This document shows, in pieces, positions 11,357 to 23,352 of a stretch of DNA of 64,000 bases (position 1 is the first letter of the stretch; each line of letters opens with the position of its first letter). The stretch spans positions 241,319 through 305,318 of the forward strand of contig NW_005434659.1 in NCBI RefSeq assembly GCF_000315625.1, written 5' to 3'. The translations under genes and the position numbers were made by a program. The DNA comes from Guillardia theta CCMP2712. Lineage: Eukaryota > Cryptophyceae > Pyrenomonadales > Geminigeraceae. Below the pieces are notes generated by a model. That model did no database searches, had not been told where the DNA came from, and worked only from the letters and a program-made list of their open reading frames with translations.

Positions 11357-12384
11357 GAAGTATGGATGTAGCGAGAATAAGAGGGCAGGGAGCATCAGAC
11401 GAATGAGGAGGATGAGATGAGAAATCTAGAACAGCAAATCCAGCTGAAGGGACCGATAAAGACGTGGATATCTCAAGAAGGAAAAAGAAGAGATGCGTAC
11501 ACGAGAAAGGAGGACAGATCATGAACAGAATGAGAGAGGGAGTAAGAATGCGAGGAGGGAGAGGCTGGTGTTTGGGAGTTAGATGTATTTCAATGCGGCG
11601 TCTCTGCTGTTCAAGACGTCAAACTCAAAACATGTTGACGGTCTGGCTCAGCGCTGCTCTCTCTCTCTCTCTCTCAATGTCTTATGGGAGCGACACTATG
11701 TTGATCATGCCATGGCAGATGTTTCAAGCGCTCGCCATGGTGTTCCAGCAGCGGAGGGTGATGTCGGCTCTCGATGAGGACGGCGAGACTCAGATGGACA
11801 TGTAGACCATGATCACACTGATGGGTGGAGGATGTGACAATCGTTCTAGGTACCTCGACATGCCAGGATCCACAGCGACCGGAACTTACTGGGATCCTCC
11901 ATCAGGTATCGCCCACTCTTCGTCTTCTTGTTCGTCGTCCTCTTCCTCTTAATCTCTCTGTCTCTCTGTCTCTCTGTCTCCCCCCCCCCCCCCTCCCCTT
12001 CCCTCCTCCTCGTTGTTTTTGTTCTTTCCGTCAACCTCCATGTCTTCATTTCTTCATGCTCCTCCCACCGTCCTTCCTCCAAGTTTCCCGCTATCATCGT
12101 CTTCTCTTGCCTTGCCCTCGCTCGCTTCAAGAACCTTTTCTCCTTGTAGTTTTCGTTTCCTGTCTATCACCTTCCTCCATCATCCATCCCATGATCTCCC
12201 CCCCCCTCCCCTCCTCGTGTCTTTGACTCTCTTGCTCAGGCGAGGCGTGCTGCGGAGGAACTTACTAAGTCTAGTGGGATTCGGACGGGGGGGAGGTAGA
12301 GATCAGGGAAGGATTGCAGCAATCAGCTCGTGGTTCTTGATGTTACTACATACAATCTCGACTTGATTGAGGGGGCTCCCGTTG
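11216..12384. other. Intergenic; (GA)n microsatellite at 11315-11354
   Basis: A perfect GA run of about 20 units lies at 11315-11354, followed by purine-rich sequence, then CT-rich sequence with C-runs at 11980-12200. The open frame at 11464-11805 contains a microsatellite-derived Ser-Leu stretch and is not credible as a gene. Confidence 0.5.
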
Positions 12385-15300
12385 CTACTGCTCGTCGGCG
12401 AACAAGCTGTTGGAGTTGAATTTGGCCGTGCTGTCTTGGATCATGTTCAGACGCAGCGAGTAGGCATCGATGTTGCCCTGGATCTGCTGTCCCTTCTTCA
12501 TCTGTGGGGAAACCATGACGGTCCTCCTCGTCGGATCGATCTCCACCCGCACTCGGACAGACCTCCGATCGAACTCGGGCAGGCAGAAAGTCCTCCGGTA
12601 CTCGGGCTCGGAGGGGAGGAAAACGGCGAAGCACACATCCTTTCCTGCTGGGATCCTCCAGATCGAGTTCACGTCCCCCGACGGGAAGCAGCCGTTGGGG
12701 GGGACTTCAGCTTTGATGATCGACTCTCCGCTCCTCTTGAACACTTCCACGTGCACTGGCTCGAACGCCATGTTGGTCACCTGCCACTCAAGTCAGATCC
12801 CCTCGCGGGGTCTTTGACTCCATCTCCTTTCACTTTCCCTCCTCTCCAGTCTCATCTCTCTCCTCTCCTCTCCTCCTTCCCCTCCCCTCCCTCTCCCTCT
12901 CGCACCACCTCCCTCCTCCGCCCTCACCTGAAGTCCCCGGGTGTCGGTGGTCTGTCCTAGAGGCGAGGGGGTCGCGAAGCTGGGTGTTCCCATGCTCTGC
13001 CTGCCACCAGCAGCCGCCTGTCCCACCGAAGGGGTCGCGACCCCCGTCCCATCGGCTTGTGCCGTGGGAGAGGAGGAGGAGGCAGACTTCTGCGGAGTCG
13101 TACGATCGTCCCTCGATCGGTCCGCACCAGCACCGGACCTCGAGGACATGCTGCTCCTGACACGGGAGTTGTCGAGCCCAGCTGGGATGGACTTGCGGGC
13201 GGGCGGGTCGTCCCTGGCGAAGCTGAAGTGACCCGAGGAGTGGCTGTCGTTCTTCCCGTCCTTCTTATCAATGTGATGGCACTCGACCTCGAAGAACTCG
13301 CCCGTCAAGCTCGAGATCTTCTTCAGCCGGCTCGAGTAGACTCCAGCAAACAGTCTGCTCTCCGCCATGGTCGCTTGGTCCCTCAGCTCCTGCACCAGCT
13401 CCCGCGGTGTCTTTTCGTCCTCTCTGCCAGGCAGGATGGCGACAACCACGACGACGCTGCCGGAGGAGACGTTCTTGATGGAGACACGGTACTCGTCTAC
13501 CCGCAGGCAACGCGACAGGTCTCTCTTGAGGCCGGTAGAGAACTTGTCCATGGCTGTGAGCACGAAGCCGAAGTCCATGTCGAGAACCATCTGAAGAATC
13601 TCCTCGTTGACTGCTGACTGATCGTTGAAGAAGTCCTGGTCTGCCTTGGACGTCTCTCCCTGGTACGAGTCGAACACCCTCGTGTCGTCGTCGTAGATCT
13701 CCCGGGTCGCGTCGTTGCCCTCCGGCATGATCGTGCTGACTCCTCCCCTCAGGTTCAGCGTCTGGTCTGCAGCCTTGGAGTCGCTCGTGTAGAGGCTCGC
13801 GATCGCCCGCTCAAAGCGCTTGCTTACAGCTTCTCGCACCGATGCGCTCACTGAGGACGGGCCGAGTTTGTGGTAGGACTCGGGCAGGAAGTCGGCGAGC
13901 AGGATGATGAACTTCCGTATGGAGAACCTGTGCGACTGGAGCTTCTTGTTCACCCTCGACATCGCGTCCACCAAGTAGTTCCTGAACTCCTTGTTGTCCT
14001 TGGCCTCTGAGACCGTCCTGGCTGCGCTGCAGAAGCCGTTGGCTGCCCTGATCGCGTCCTTGTGCAGCTCGTCGGTGCCGTCGGCGTTGGTCTTGAGGCT
14101 GATGAGGCAGGAGTAGAACGGCTTGTCCTCTCCGATGACGATGACGTTGGAGACGGCGCGGACGAGGTCGAGGATGATGCTCTCTACCTCGGACTTGTCG
14201 TAGTCCACCTCCTCCGGCTCCTTGGCTTCCTCGCTGTAGAAGTTGGTGGGCAAGGGGAGCTCGACGCTAGCCTGCTCGTCTAGAGCATGCGTCACAATCT
14301 CGTCTTCCTCCTCCCTCACAGCTTCCGGAGGAGGGGCCTGAGCTTTCAGGAATGAACTCCTCTCTCTCTCCTCGACCTTGGAGTTGCCAAGCTCCCCGTC
14401 CTCGGGAGCATCCTCCTCCTTCCTACTCAAGCTGGAAGCATTCATCTCCTCTGCTTGCACGACGCTCTCCCCTCCGTCCTTTTTCTCCTCCTCGACTCCG
14501 AAGGACTGGTGCACATCAGGGACGCTCGACGTCGCTCCCTCCTTCTCCTCCTTCGCCGCAGGAGGAGGAGGGACAGGAGCTGGATGCTCCGAGACCGCAA
14601 CCGAACTCGCATTCTTCTCTCCTCTCACATCAAAAATCTGCGAAATGGACCCTGCTCGTGAGCTCACCCAGTCTTCCTTTCCCTCTCCAGCCGCAGCAGC
14701 TCCAACGTCTCCTGGCCCTCCCTTGGCATCGACCCACGAGTCGCGGTAGATCTCCCGGATGTTCTTGGCGTTCCTCGCGGCAATGAAGAGTCGTCGCAGC
14801 TAACAGCAGGAGTAAGCGCGAGCTCTCACGCCCCGGCGTGCGTCGTACCTCTTGCAGCGGCGTCAACTCCCCTCCTTCCACGGAGAACTGCCGACCAAGG
14901 ATGGAGAATCTCTTGATGGCCGGGTAGCTGCGCAGGTACGTGAGGGAGAGAGGACAGAGTAGGGCAAGGGCAAAGGAGCAGCCGTGACTTACAAGGGGGG
15001 GAGAGACTGGTTGACCCGTTGGACTCCCTGGATCAGAAGGGACGTGAACGAGTCGCTCTTGCGAGCATCTTGGATGGTGTGGATACGAATATTCTTGTGC
15101 TGAAGGAACTTGATAAACTCGTCGTCCAGGTAGACCTCCTGCTTCGTCGTGCTCGGCTGCTTGGCTTTGAGAGGGAGCGTGATCAGGCAAGACACGAACG
15201 GCATGCCGTTCCCTATCATGACGACCCCACTGACGAAGGGGAGGAACTGCTTCAGGTACGCCTCGTAGAAGCAAGCCGACACTTGCTTTCCGGTTGAGAG

Positions 15301-17355
15301 AGTGATGATCTCAGTGTCCCTGCATTCGATCTTGATCAGCATCGAGTCCGAATCGATCTTGCCGATGTCGTGGGTCCGGAAGACACCATCATCGTCGAAC
15401 ACTTGCAAGCATCTTTTCGCCTGTTTGTAGTACCCCAGCATCACGTTCCTCCCTGCGACCTCGAGCTCATGTAACTCGCACTCCGGCGAGACCTCCCCGG
15501 CCTGCTTCCGGAACAAGATCTTCGTTCCTGGCAGAGCTCTGCCAGAGTATCCGTGCCGGAACTTGGGCGAGCTGCTGTGAGTCTTGGTCAGTATCGTGAG
15601 TCCCTGGACTCCACTCGTCTCAGTCGCTCCGTACATGCACAGGACGGGCCTTCCTATACTCGCAAGCAGGTCTAGTGTGTCGCTGTCCACGCATGGCCCG
15701 AAGCATGCAGCGTACCTGCACTCGTCGAGCCCGACCGTCTCCCACATCTTTGAGAACACCAGCCTCTTCGCCAGCCCCCATGACGCCCCCTTGGACGAGT
15801 TCGGCTGCCCGCTCGCCAGCCCGATCCCCTGCTGCTTTTCTGCCACGGACTTGCCTCGCTCGAGGGCCCAGGAGAAGGTCTTGGCCTTGGTGCCGTGCGC
15901 TTCTGTGATCTGAGACTTGACGATGCCGGCGACCTGCTGCCAGAAGGGAGCACGTGCGATGACGTGGGTAGGCTTGATGGCCCTGAGGGCCGTGAGCATG
16001 TCCGAGAACTGCACGTCGTTGCGGATCGGGAAGGAGACAGAGCAGCCGGAGACCAGGGCCAAGTGAAGGCAGAAGATCTGGGAGGTCGCACACGCCATGG
16101 GCAGGCAGGAAACGATCGAGTCCTTAACAGTCAGGTTCAGGTTGGCCTGGAGGGCTGATGCTGTCCAGGTAACATTGTCGTGAGTCAGCATGACGGGCTT
16201 CTGAGAGCCCGTCGTTCCCTGAGTGGTCAAGATGCAGCAGCACCGGCCGGGCCGAAGATTCTTCTTCCTGTTGTCCAACTCCGCCGTGTGTTCTGCATCC
16301 TTGGAAACATCGAGGAACGAAGTCCATGTGTACACCCCGTACCAGTTGTTTCTTCGATCCCCAGTCCGCTTCTCTTCCAAGTCAAGGATCTGCTGAATCT
16401 GTGAAGGAGGTTTTTGGTTGTCGTTCCAGTACACGATATTCCTGAGGAACGGAAGCTCGTCCTTGACGTGGTAGAACGAGCGGACGACGGTCTGGCTGGA
16501 CGCTATGATGACCGAGGGCTCCAGATGCTTCACGTTTGCCAAGTGCGTCTCGAACGCGTCTTCTTCGAAGAGGCAGCAGGGGATACACCCTGCGCAGATC
16601 GACCCGAGGTAGGAAATCACCCATGTACAAGACCCATGACCGATCAGGCAGATCCTATCGTCCGCCTTGAACCCACGTTTCACAAAGGCGTACGCGCTGG
16701 CATTGGTTTTCTCTGCAAGAGAGTCATAGGTCAGCTCTGTCCTCCTCTTCCCGTCTGCAGTGACGTCGGAGTAAGCCACATTGACTTCGAACTTCTTCGA
16801 GGCTTGGCGCAACACTTGCAGCACGGTAGTTGGAGTGGAACTGTATGCTTGATCAAAACATCGCCGAACGAGCTCGCGATCTAAGACTGAAGACCAGTTC
16901 TCCGCAAACTGAGGAGTCGAGTCTGTTCCCTGAGCAATGCCGCCACTCTCCATGGTCTCTTTCCTGCTGGAAGGCTGCACGGACACCTTCTTGGTTTGTT
17001 CTTGTTTCTCGACGTTCGGATGCCCCTGATTCTCCTCCTCGACAATCTCGCAGACGGCTTCTCTTGCTGCCTGCGACTTTACACCCGATCCTGCAATTCC
17101 TTCTCGAGCTTTAATCGTGGAGCCTTGCTCCTCCGCCTGTGGAACAGACCCTACTGGCAAGGGCTGCCTTACAGCATCAGCACGAGCAAGCAGCCTGGTA
17201 GCAGAGACTCACTTGCTCAGCCGATGGACTAGATAGATCCTTGTACTTGACATGCTTGTGCTGGAACAAACCATCTTAGTCGGATGCTAGCTTGAGACAG
17301 AACAAGTTGTACTGACCTCAGCGTTCGCTGGAAGGGAGTGCAACGCGTTGAAACA
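12385..17355 (-). CDS. ACSBG-type acyl-CoA synthetase fused to duplicated C-terminal subdomain and novel tail
   Basis: Exons (minus): 17355-17317, 17260-17213, 17163-14993, 14927-14849, 14799-12928, 12780-12385. These sum to 1535 codons in frame; further 5' exons may exist. The AMP-binding core shows a P-loop-like TTQGTTGSQKPVMLTH, YGATETSG, and DIGKIDSDSMLIKIE before TEIITLSTGKQV. The core would activate fatty acids as acyl-AMP and then acyl-CoA. The usual GRxKE-IIT-GGENV signature is altered to CRDTEIIT-STGKQV, so activity is uncertain. After SILGRQFSVEGGELTP and an acidic linker comes a second, synthetase-lacking copy of the C-terminal subdomain: FYSCLISLKTNADGT, ARTVSEAKDNKEFRNYLVD, MSRVNKKLQ. 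Next is a beta-rich segment (YRVSIKNVSSGSVVVVVAIL) resembling SEA-like modules, a Ser-rich linker, and a beta-rich last exon (VEVFKRSGESIIKAEVPPNG) of unknown family. Confidence 0.78.
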
Positions 17356-19430
17356 CTGGGAGGAAAAGTAAAACTTGAGCAGCAGCGGTGAATATCTTCG
17401 TCAGAGTCAAATACTCACTTCAGTACAGAGATCTTGATAACAGTCTAGACAGAAATAAACTGAACCAGGAACATCACACAGGGCACAGTTCGGTCGCTCA
17501 GTCATGGATCATACAGCAATTGCATGCAAACTGTCAGATCAATCACTTGTTATCAAGGTCATTCCTGCAAGTATTCACTTCAATATCAACCCATGCATGC
17601 TCTCCACTCGACATTTCGAAACATTTCCCTTCTACCAACTCCTGGAGCTGAATCACTTCCCAACATCTATTCAACCGATGAACATCTCGCCACCATCATA
17701 TCTAAGAACTTTTGCACGATGTCAACTCGCTATCTTCCCATTGATCTACAACAAAAAACGGAGAACATCTTCACTGTCTTGTACTCATGTTGTCCTGCTA
17801 GGCAAGAATCCGCATCTATCTACAGAACCGACTTTCTCAGCTCTCATTGACTGCAAACAAGTCAATCTGATCACAAGCAACCATATCTTGATTCAAAATC
17901 CCATTGAAGTCTGTCGGTCGTTCTATTCTTTTTGATCCTGGCATGCTCTTGGAGCCGGACAGAGTTTGCGGTTCAATTTGAGACAAAACCTTGACCTGCA
18001 TCAAGGGAGCATACCCCATTCTCGCCTTCACATTTTCTCAACATGATCTTACACTTTTCTTCGCTTTCAGTCTCTTACTTCTATTCGCCAGACCTCTCAT
18101 GACACGAAATTGTACTTCCGTCACCTCTTGTACCAAACCCCCACTTCACCTCTCTTAGTTCGTAGCTCTTGTTCTATACTCTCCTGTCATGCTAGGCCTT
18201 GAAACTTGCTCTCTCGTGTTGTGCCATGCACTAATATACCCTCCTATGCCTTGCTTTCCCCTCCTATGCCCTCCCTCCTTCCCTCCTTGCCATCCTCTTC
18301 TCCTTCCCATCGCATGATCCTCCTCTGCAAAAATGGAGGTGTTTGCTTTGGGGGTGGGGGTACTCACCCCCACCTCTCTTTCCATCTCTGTGTGCCCCAA
18401 AAATCTAGGAAACTATGGGGAGAAAGGACTACCCCCAATGAGGTAGTCTTCACACCCCACCCCGTAATAGTTTACTGACCCAGCCTCCCCCGAACGCAAA
18501 TAGGGGTAGGCACCCACAGCAAACTCACACAGAGGGTGGTAGGGGTGAGAGAAATACCCCTAATTCTTCCACTAGAACAGAGGAGAAGTACCTGGTGGGG
18601 TGGAAGGAGACTGCTGGCTGGACGAGGGTGGGGTCTCTGAATAAACCTGAATCGAGAATTAGTTAATAAAGTTTAGTTAATTTCGAGGGGTGGGGTAGTA
18701 AAACTCTAAAGGGGGGGTCATGAATTTGATGACCGACAATCAGAGGGAAGGGGGGGTGATATTCAAGGGTGGGGTGGTATCATGGCAGTTGGGAATGGCG
18801 GGAGAAGGGCACTGCGGTCAGAGAGGAAGAAGAAAAGATGGGAAAATGAGGAGACGAGGAGGCTAGGAGACGAGGAGGAGAGGTAGAGAGTCCGAAGAAT
18901 GATCAAGAGGAGCCTATGGAGGGAGAATACTGACTAGTATGAGAATGAGAAGCGAAGGGAGGATGTGGTGTGAGTGAATTTTATGAGGGAAGGGGAGGAC
19001 AGTGAAGATAAAGAATTAGAAGAAAGACCGAGCTGAGAAAGATACACAAGTATTGATCCAGGCTCATTGCAGAGAGTAACCCTGAAAAGCGATTGTGATT
19101 TTGGAGAGTTTGTAGTTTGCACCCTCGTTGCGGTCACCAATAGTAAGCAACGGGATGCAGAAGAATGAATCGATTCTAGTCGAACAACGATTCAGACTTT
19201 CTCCTCTTCTTCAGTAGACACATACAGCTTTCTTGAGGATATTGATCTAGCACTCAACCTGTTGAGGCATATGCAAGGCAACACTCTTCACACCTCTGCC
19301 AGTTTCCCTGTGCTCCTGGTTGCTGACGGTCAAAGCTGCAGGCGCTGGGATGGCAGTGATAGAGAGGAGTGAAGCCATGCCATTCCGACTTTGATTCGGT
19401 TCGCCGACGGGGGTAGAGCACAACGCAGTC
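17356..19430. repeat. Gene-poor stretch; CCCC/GGGGTA tract at 18340-18790
   Basis: Possible unrecognised 5' exons of the synthetase lie in 17360-18030. From 18180 the sequence is CT-rich, then 18340-18790 repeats GGGGGTACT, ACCCCCA and GGGTGGGGTA words, including a small AT-rich island (TTAGTTAATAAAGTTTAG) near 18660. 18800-19000 is purine-rich. No gene is supported. Confidence 0.45.
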
Positions 19431-22400
19431 ATGGACGATCAAGAAATCGCGAATCAATTCGCAAGCTTCTTCTTCAAGACGTTCGAGAAGGAACCGCAAG
19501 AGGTATGCAGCTCCTGCTGCTCTTTCTTATCTTGTTGTCAGAAAGTTGTTGAAACTTTGAAACACGTTTGTAACCTTGAACCTCTAGTTGTACAAGTTAT
19601 ATGCACCTTACTCGGCCAGATCTGAACTGATTTGTCGTGCCGGACATTCGCACGACAAACGAAGGTGATACCGACACAAGATGAAATGTTGTCGATCAAC
19701 TTGATCTTGGCTGGCCCCTGTGAATGAGATGAAAGAGTTGCTTGCTAATCACTTGAACGGTCATTCTCCCTTGTAAACAAACAGTCCTTGTTATCGCTTG
19801 ATGGTGCATACTGGCTGCTCTCCATCTGACTGGTGTCATCAGGCATGCCCAGACGATGAGGGGTGTGAAAGCCGATGGCATACGGGAGATCTTTGGACTG
19901 GTAGTTGGAGTCTTGAGACAATGATGCGACTCATGTTGCGCTCTAGACGGAGCGAACAGTCAGATCGGGAGTGAAGTTTTGCATCAATGCAGTTTACAGG
20001 TGAAAACTCCTGCAGTTGTGCAGATGAGAGGTGTTGAGTGCTTGTTTTTTTTTCTAGCCAATCGCACAGTCAAAACAAACTCACCGTGGTTGTCATTGGG
20101 GATTGCTCCTGCCCGCACGATGGCGAGGAGGGGGGGGAGCAAGACAGGCCTCTGCATGCAACCTTTGTACGTCTTGTACTTGTTCTTCTCGTGGATTTCT
20201 TAGTGACTTGTCATCGCACCAGATTGAAGTCTTCGAACTTGAAAGGGCCAATCGGGACATGGCCTACTACATATGCAGCGATGTTCTTCAAATGCATGAG
20301 AATGAAGCTAGGCAGCCGTCCTCGGACGACATGGAGGTGACATGCCTGGTCCGAAGAGACGAGCGTCTGACTTTGTACAGGGTCTGAATTTGACGGTTGA
20401 AATCCACAACATCAAGAGTCTCGTATCCTCCAGCCTGCAAGAGGTGAAATTCAAGAGAGGAGGGAGGGAGGTGACCATGCCTGACACTTCCCCAAGATTG
20501 TCGATCAGACTGCTGATGTCATCAGAGAGATGAGAGAGACTCAAGACTTGCTGCAAGAGACTGAACAGTCGCTGATCGAGAGCTCTTCCTACGCACTCCG
20601 AGACCTCGAAATGAAGCACAAGATGGCATTTGACCACATCGAGAAGCAGCTCGTCTCGCTCACGAAGCAGTTGGAGTACAAAGTATGCAAGATCGCCTCC
20701 TTGAACCTCGCTCCTCATGTGCACCCAGGACTTTGCCAGGAAGGAACTGCTCGCAGCGAAAGAATGCCTGGAGAAGAATCTCTCTAAGGCCAAGGCAGAG
20801 GGCATGGTAGGCGATGGCAACTGGGGTATATGTGAGTAACGACGTGTCGAAGTCTTTCAAACAGGAGCTGGAGGCGTGCAAGATGAAGATCGACGAGCTG
20901 AACATGAAGGGGAAGATTGCAGAGTCCGAGAGAGACAGCCTTGCAAGACAGGTGGAAGGAGGAGGGTCTTGACATGTAGGAGTCACTGACTGATTGCTTC
21001 ACGGCAGCTCGAGGGCGCCGATCTCGATCTGAGCCAGAGCAAGGTGAAGGAAGTTGTGGCTGTTTCCGTTGTGAGGACGAGCAGGCTGCTTATTCCCGGC
21101 TGGAGATATCTTCGGGTGAGAAGCTGCAGAAGACCAAAGATCTGCTGAAGAAGGTGAGGTGACCAAGGCAGCCAGACGGACTGAATGACGTGGGCACATA
21201 GATGCTGGATTCGTACAAGCAGAAACAAGCTGAAGTCGAGAGCTTGCAGCAGGTGGAAGAGAGGAGGAAGGCGTCTTGCTCTCGTGATGAAATCTCGGGG
21301 TCGCAGGACTTCAACAGGATGAGATCACAGACTTTCCAGCTGGAGAAGAATGTCGAGCTACTCAGTGAGCAGCAGGAGTGCTGGAGACAAGACCGTCCTG
21401 ACGTCTAGTGGCAGCGAAACAAAGAGACAACGCAATAGCAGAGCTTCTCGACTTCAGGTGACTCGTCGCTAGCGATCAGTAGACGAAGACGACTGACTTT
21501 TACCCAGGGAAAACGTGGGGTAAGACGACGTTCCGTCGCCAGTTGATGGCACACTGCAGATGCTTCTCCTCCTCCTCCTCCTCCTCCTCCTCCTCCTCCT
21601 CCTCCTCCTCCTCCTCCTCCTCCTCCTCCTCCTCCTCCTCCTCCTCCTCCTCCTCCTCCTCCTCCTCCTCCTCCTTACCTCTTCAAACCTGCCAATCACT
21701 CGTATCCTTGCTAGGATCGTTCAAATCAGAACCAAACAACCGGCCAAAGACTTGGTGAGCTATCGATACCTCGGAAGAGAAGGTCTTCAACGGGCTGACT
21801 GGCAGTCACCTGGCAGTCTCAAAGCTTTGAACTGGAACGACATGCGCTGAACAGCACAATATCGAGCTTGAGGACGCGAGTGGAGCGTCTGGTGCAGCCG
21901 CTGCTGTGAACGATGGCGGGGGTGACCCGCTGGCAGGAGGAGGAGAACAACGCGCTGCACACGACATCAGACAAGCTGAAGGATGATCTGGAGAACCTCA
22001 AAGTGATTCTGCTGCTGAATCGCAACGAGCTCTTGTCAAGCCTTGCCGCAGTTGAAGGAGGAGGAGAGCGCGATCGCTTCGTCCATGAAGATCGAGGGCT
22101 TGCAGGTACAAAAGGGGACAGAGCAACGCCCCTCCTTCTTTCCACCCTCCCCCCTTCCTTCTCTCCCTGCTGACGGCCGCACCCTCCTTGCAGGCGATGG
22201 TATCGCAATATGAAGGAAAGGAGCGAGAGATGCTTGCAGCGGTAGACAGGGAGCAACGGACGAAAGAAAGTTTGAAGGTACAAGAGTACAAGATGCTTCA
22301 AAGCTGATCGCGGGTTGCAGCAAGAGTTAGACCAGCTTCGAAAAGGTTTTTCTTGTGCTTCTGATTGAGATGGAAAGAGTTTCTCATTGTGCATAGATTT

Positions 22401-23031
22401 ACAAAATCGGAGAGAGGAGCTCGAGAGCGCGCAAAGGGAGGCAGTGCTATGGAAAGAGAAGGTGAGCAAGAGACGTGTCTTTCGACTGCTCCTGATCCCT
22501 CGACTTACAGGTAGAGAGTCACGAAGTCAGCCTCAAGAGGCTCAGGGAGAAGATCGCGAGGCTAGAGGAGCTGGACACGTTGCATCGCAAGGAGAAGGTA
22601 AAGATGACGGGCTCAACGTGCTGTCACTTTCTAACACGCCGACAGAACTGTCTGTCGTTGCAGTCCAACTCTTATGCTGAGAAATGTGGCAACTTGGAGA
22701 GGTAAGCCTCGCCTCCCTCCTGCCAAGTTTTTCACGCTCCCTGCCCAGAGCTCTTGCGAACGCCCTGAGGGAGCGAGAAGGAGTAGAAGAGATGCTTCGA
22801 CTGGCAGAGGAGAGCATTGGTGAAAGACCTGTCCATGTCCTCAACCGTCTTCCTGACAAGTGCTCCATGCAATCAGTTGACGAGACCAGAAGACGAGAAG
22901 AGCTGGAGAGAAGGTTTCTAGAGCAGATATCTGATGTTGTCTTCAACCTTCCCTCTCTCTCCTCCTCGCTCACAGCCGTGCAGATGAAAGAGGAATTCGA
23001 AGCCAAGTTGGAGCTGGCAGTGGTCAAGTGA
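19431..23031 (+). CDS. Many-exon coiled-coil protein
   Basis: Starts at 19431 with MDDQEIANQFASFFFKTFEK and ends at the TGA at 23031 after MKEEFEAKLELAVVK. About 18-20 short exons can be read, almost all phase 0 and ending in Gln, Lys or Glu before GT. Examples are the exons ending TKQLEYK (before GTATGC, 20680), ERDSLARQ (20950), KTKDLLKK (21153), EIESLQQ-like (21253), MKIEGLQ (22106), EQRTKESLK (22279), AVLWKEK (22461), LDTLHRKEK (22598) and AEKCGNLER (22703). The product would be one long alpha-helical coiled coil with no membrane segment or enzyme motif, plausibly cytoskeletal, centrosomal or flagellar. The region 19500-20200 has unresolved exons. A (CTC)37 microsatellite falls in an intron. 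Confidence 0.6.
21563..21674 (+). repeat. (CTC)n microsatellite in intron
   Basis: 112 bp of uninterrupted CTC/CCT, about 37 units, between exons of the coiled-coil gene. It creates artefactual poly-Ser, poly-Leu and poly-Arg frames on both strands. Confidence 0.95.
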
Positions 23032-23352
23032 AGATGGTGGTTGTACTATAGCGGGCTGTAATGCCAGTGTGTAACTGAGTCCTGCGGTCAACTCAGGACG
23101 TGTGACTAGTGTAGAGTAAGTGATAAAGATAAACCCAAGGCTGGTGCTCTCCCTCTCTCCTACCTTGTTGGCAGGTCTTGTTGTCTGCTGCACGACAAAC
23201 GTCAGCGTTCAGGGCCCAGCTGCGGGTCGAGCTCACAGCGGCCAGGGTGTGTCGAGGAGCTGAAGCCTCTCCCACCTTCTTCAGCTTCATCACCGCCTTC
23301 TTAGCGAGAGCTGAGAAACGTCGATCAGTGACGAGCCCCCACCCCGTTAGGA

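Noticed and set aside
21469-21850. Poly-Arg, poly-Ser and poly-Leu ORFs on both strands
   Set aside because: They are the three frames of the (CTC)n microsatellite; the real exons lie on either side of it.
21819-22469. 216-codon minus ORF
   Set aside because: Antisense of a dense run of plus-strand coiled-coil exons with good splice sites.
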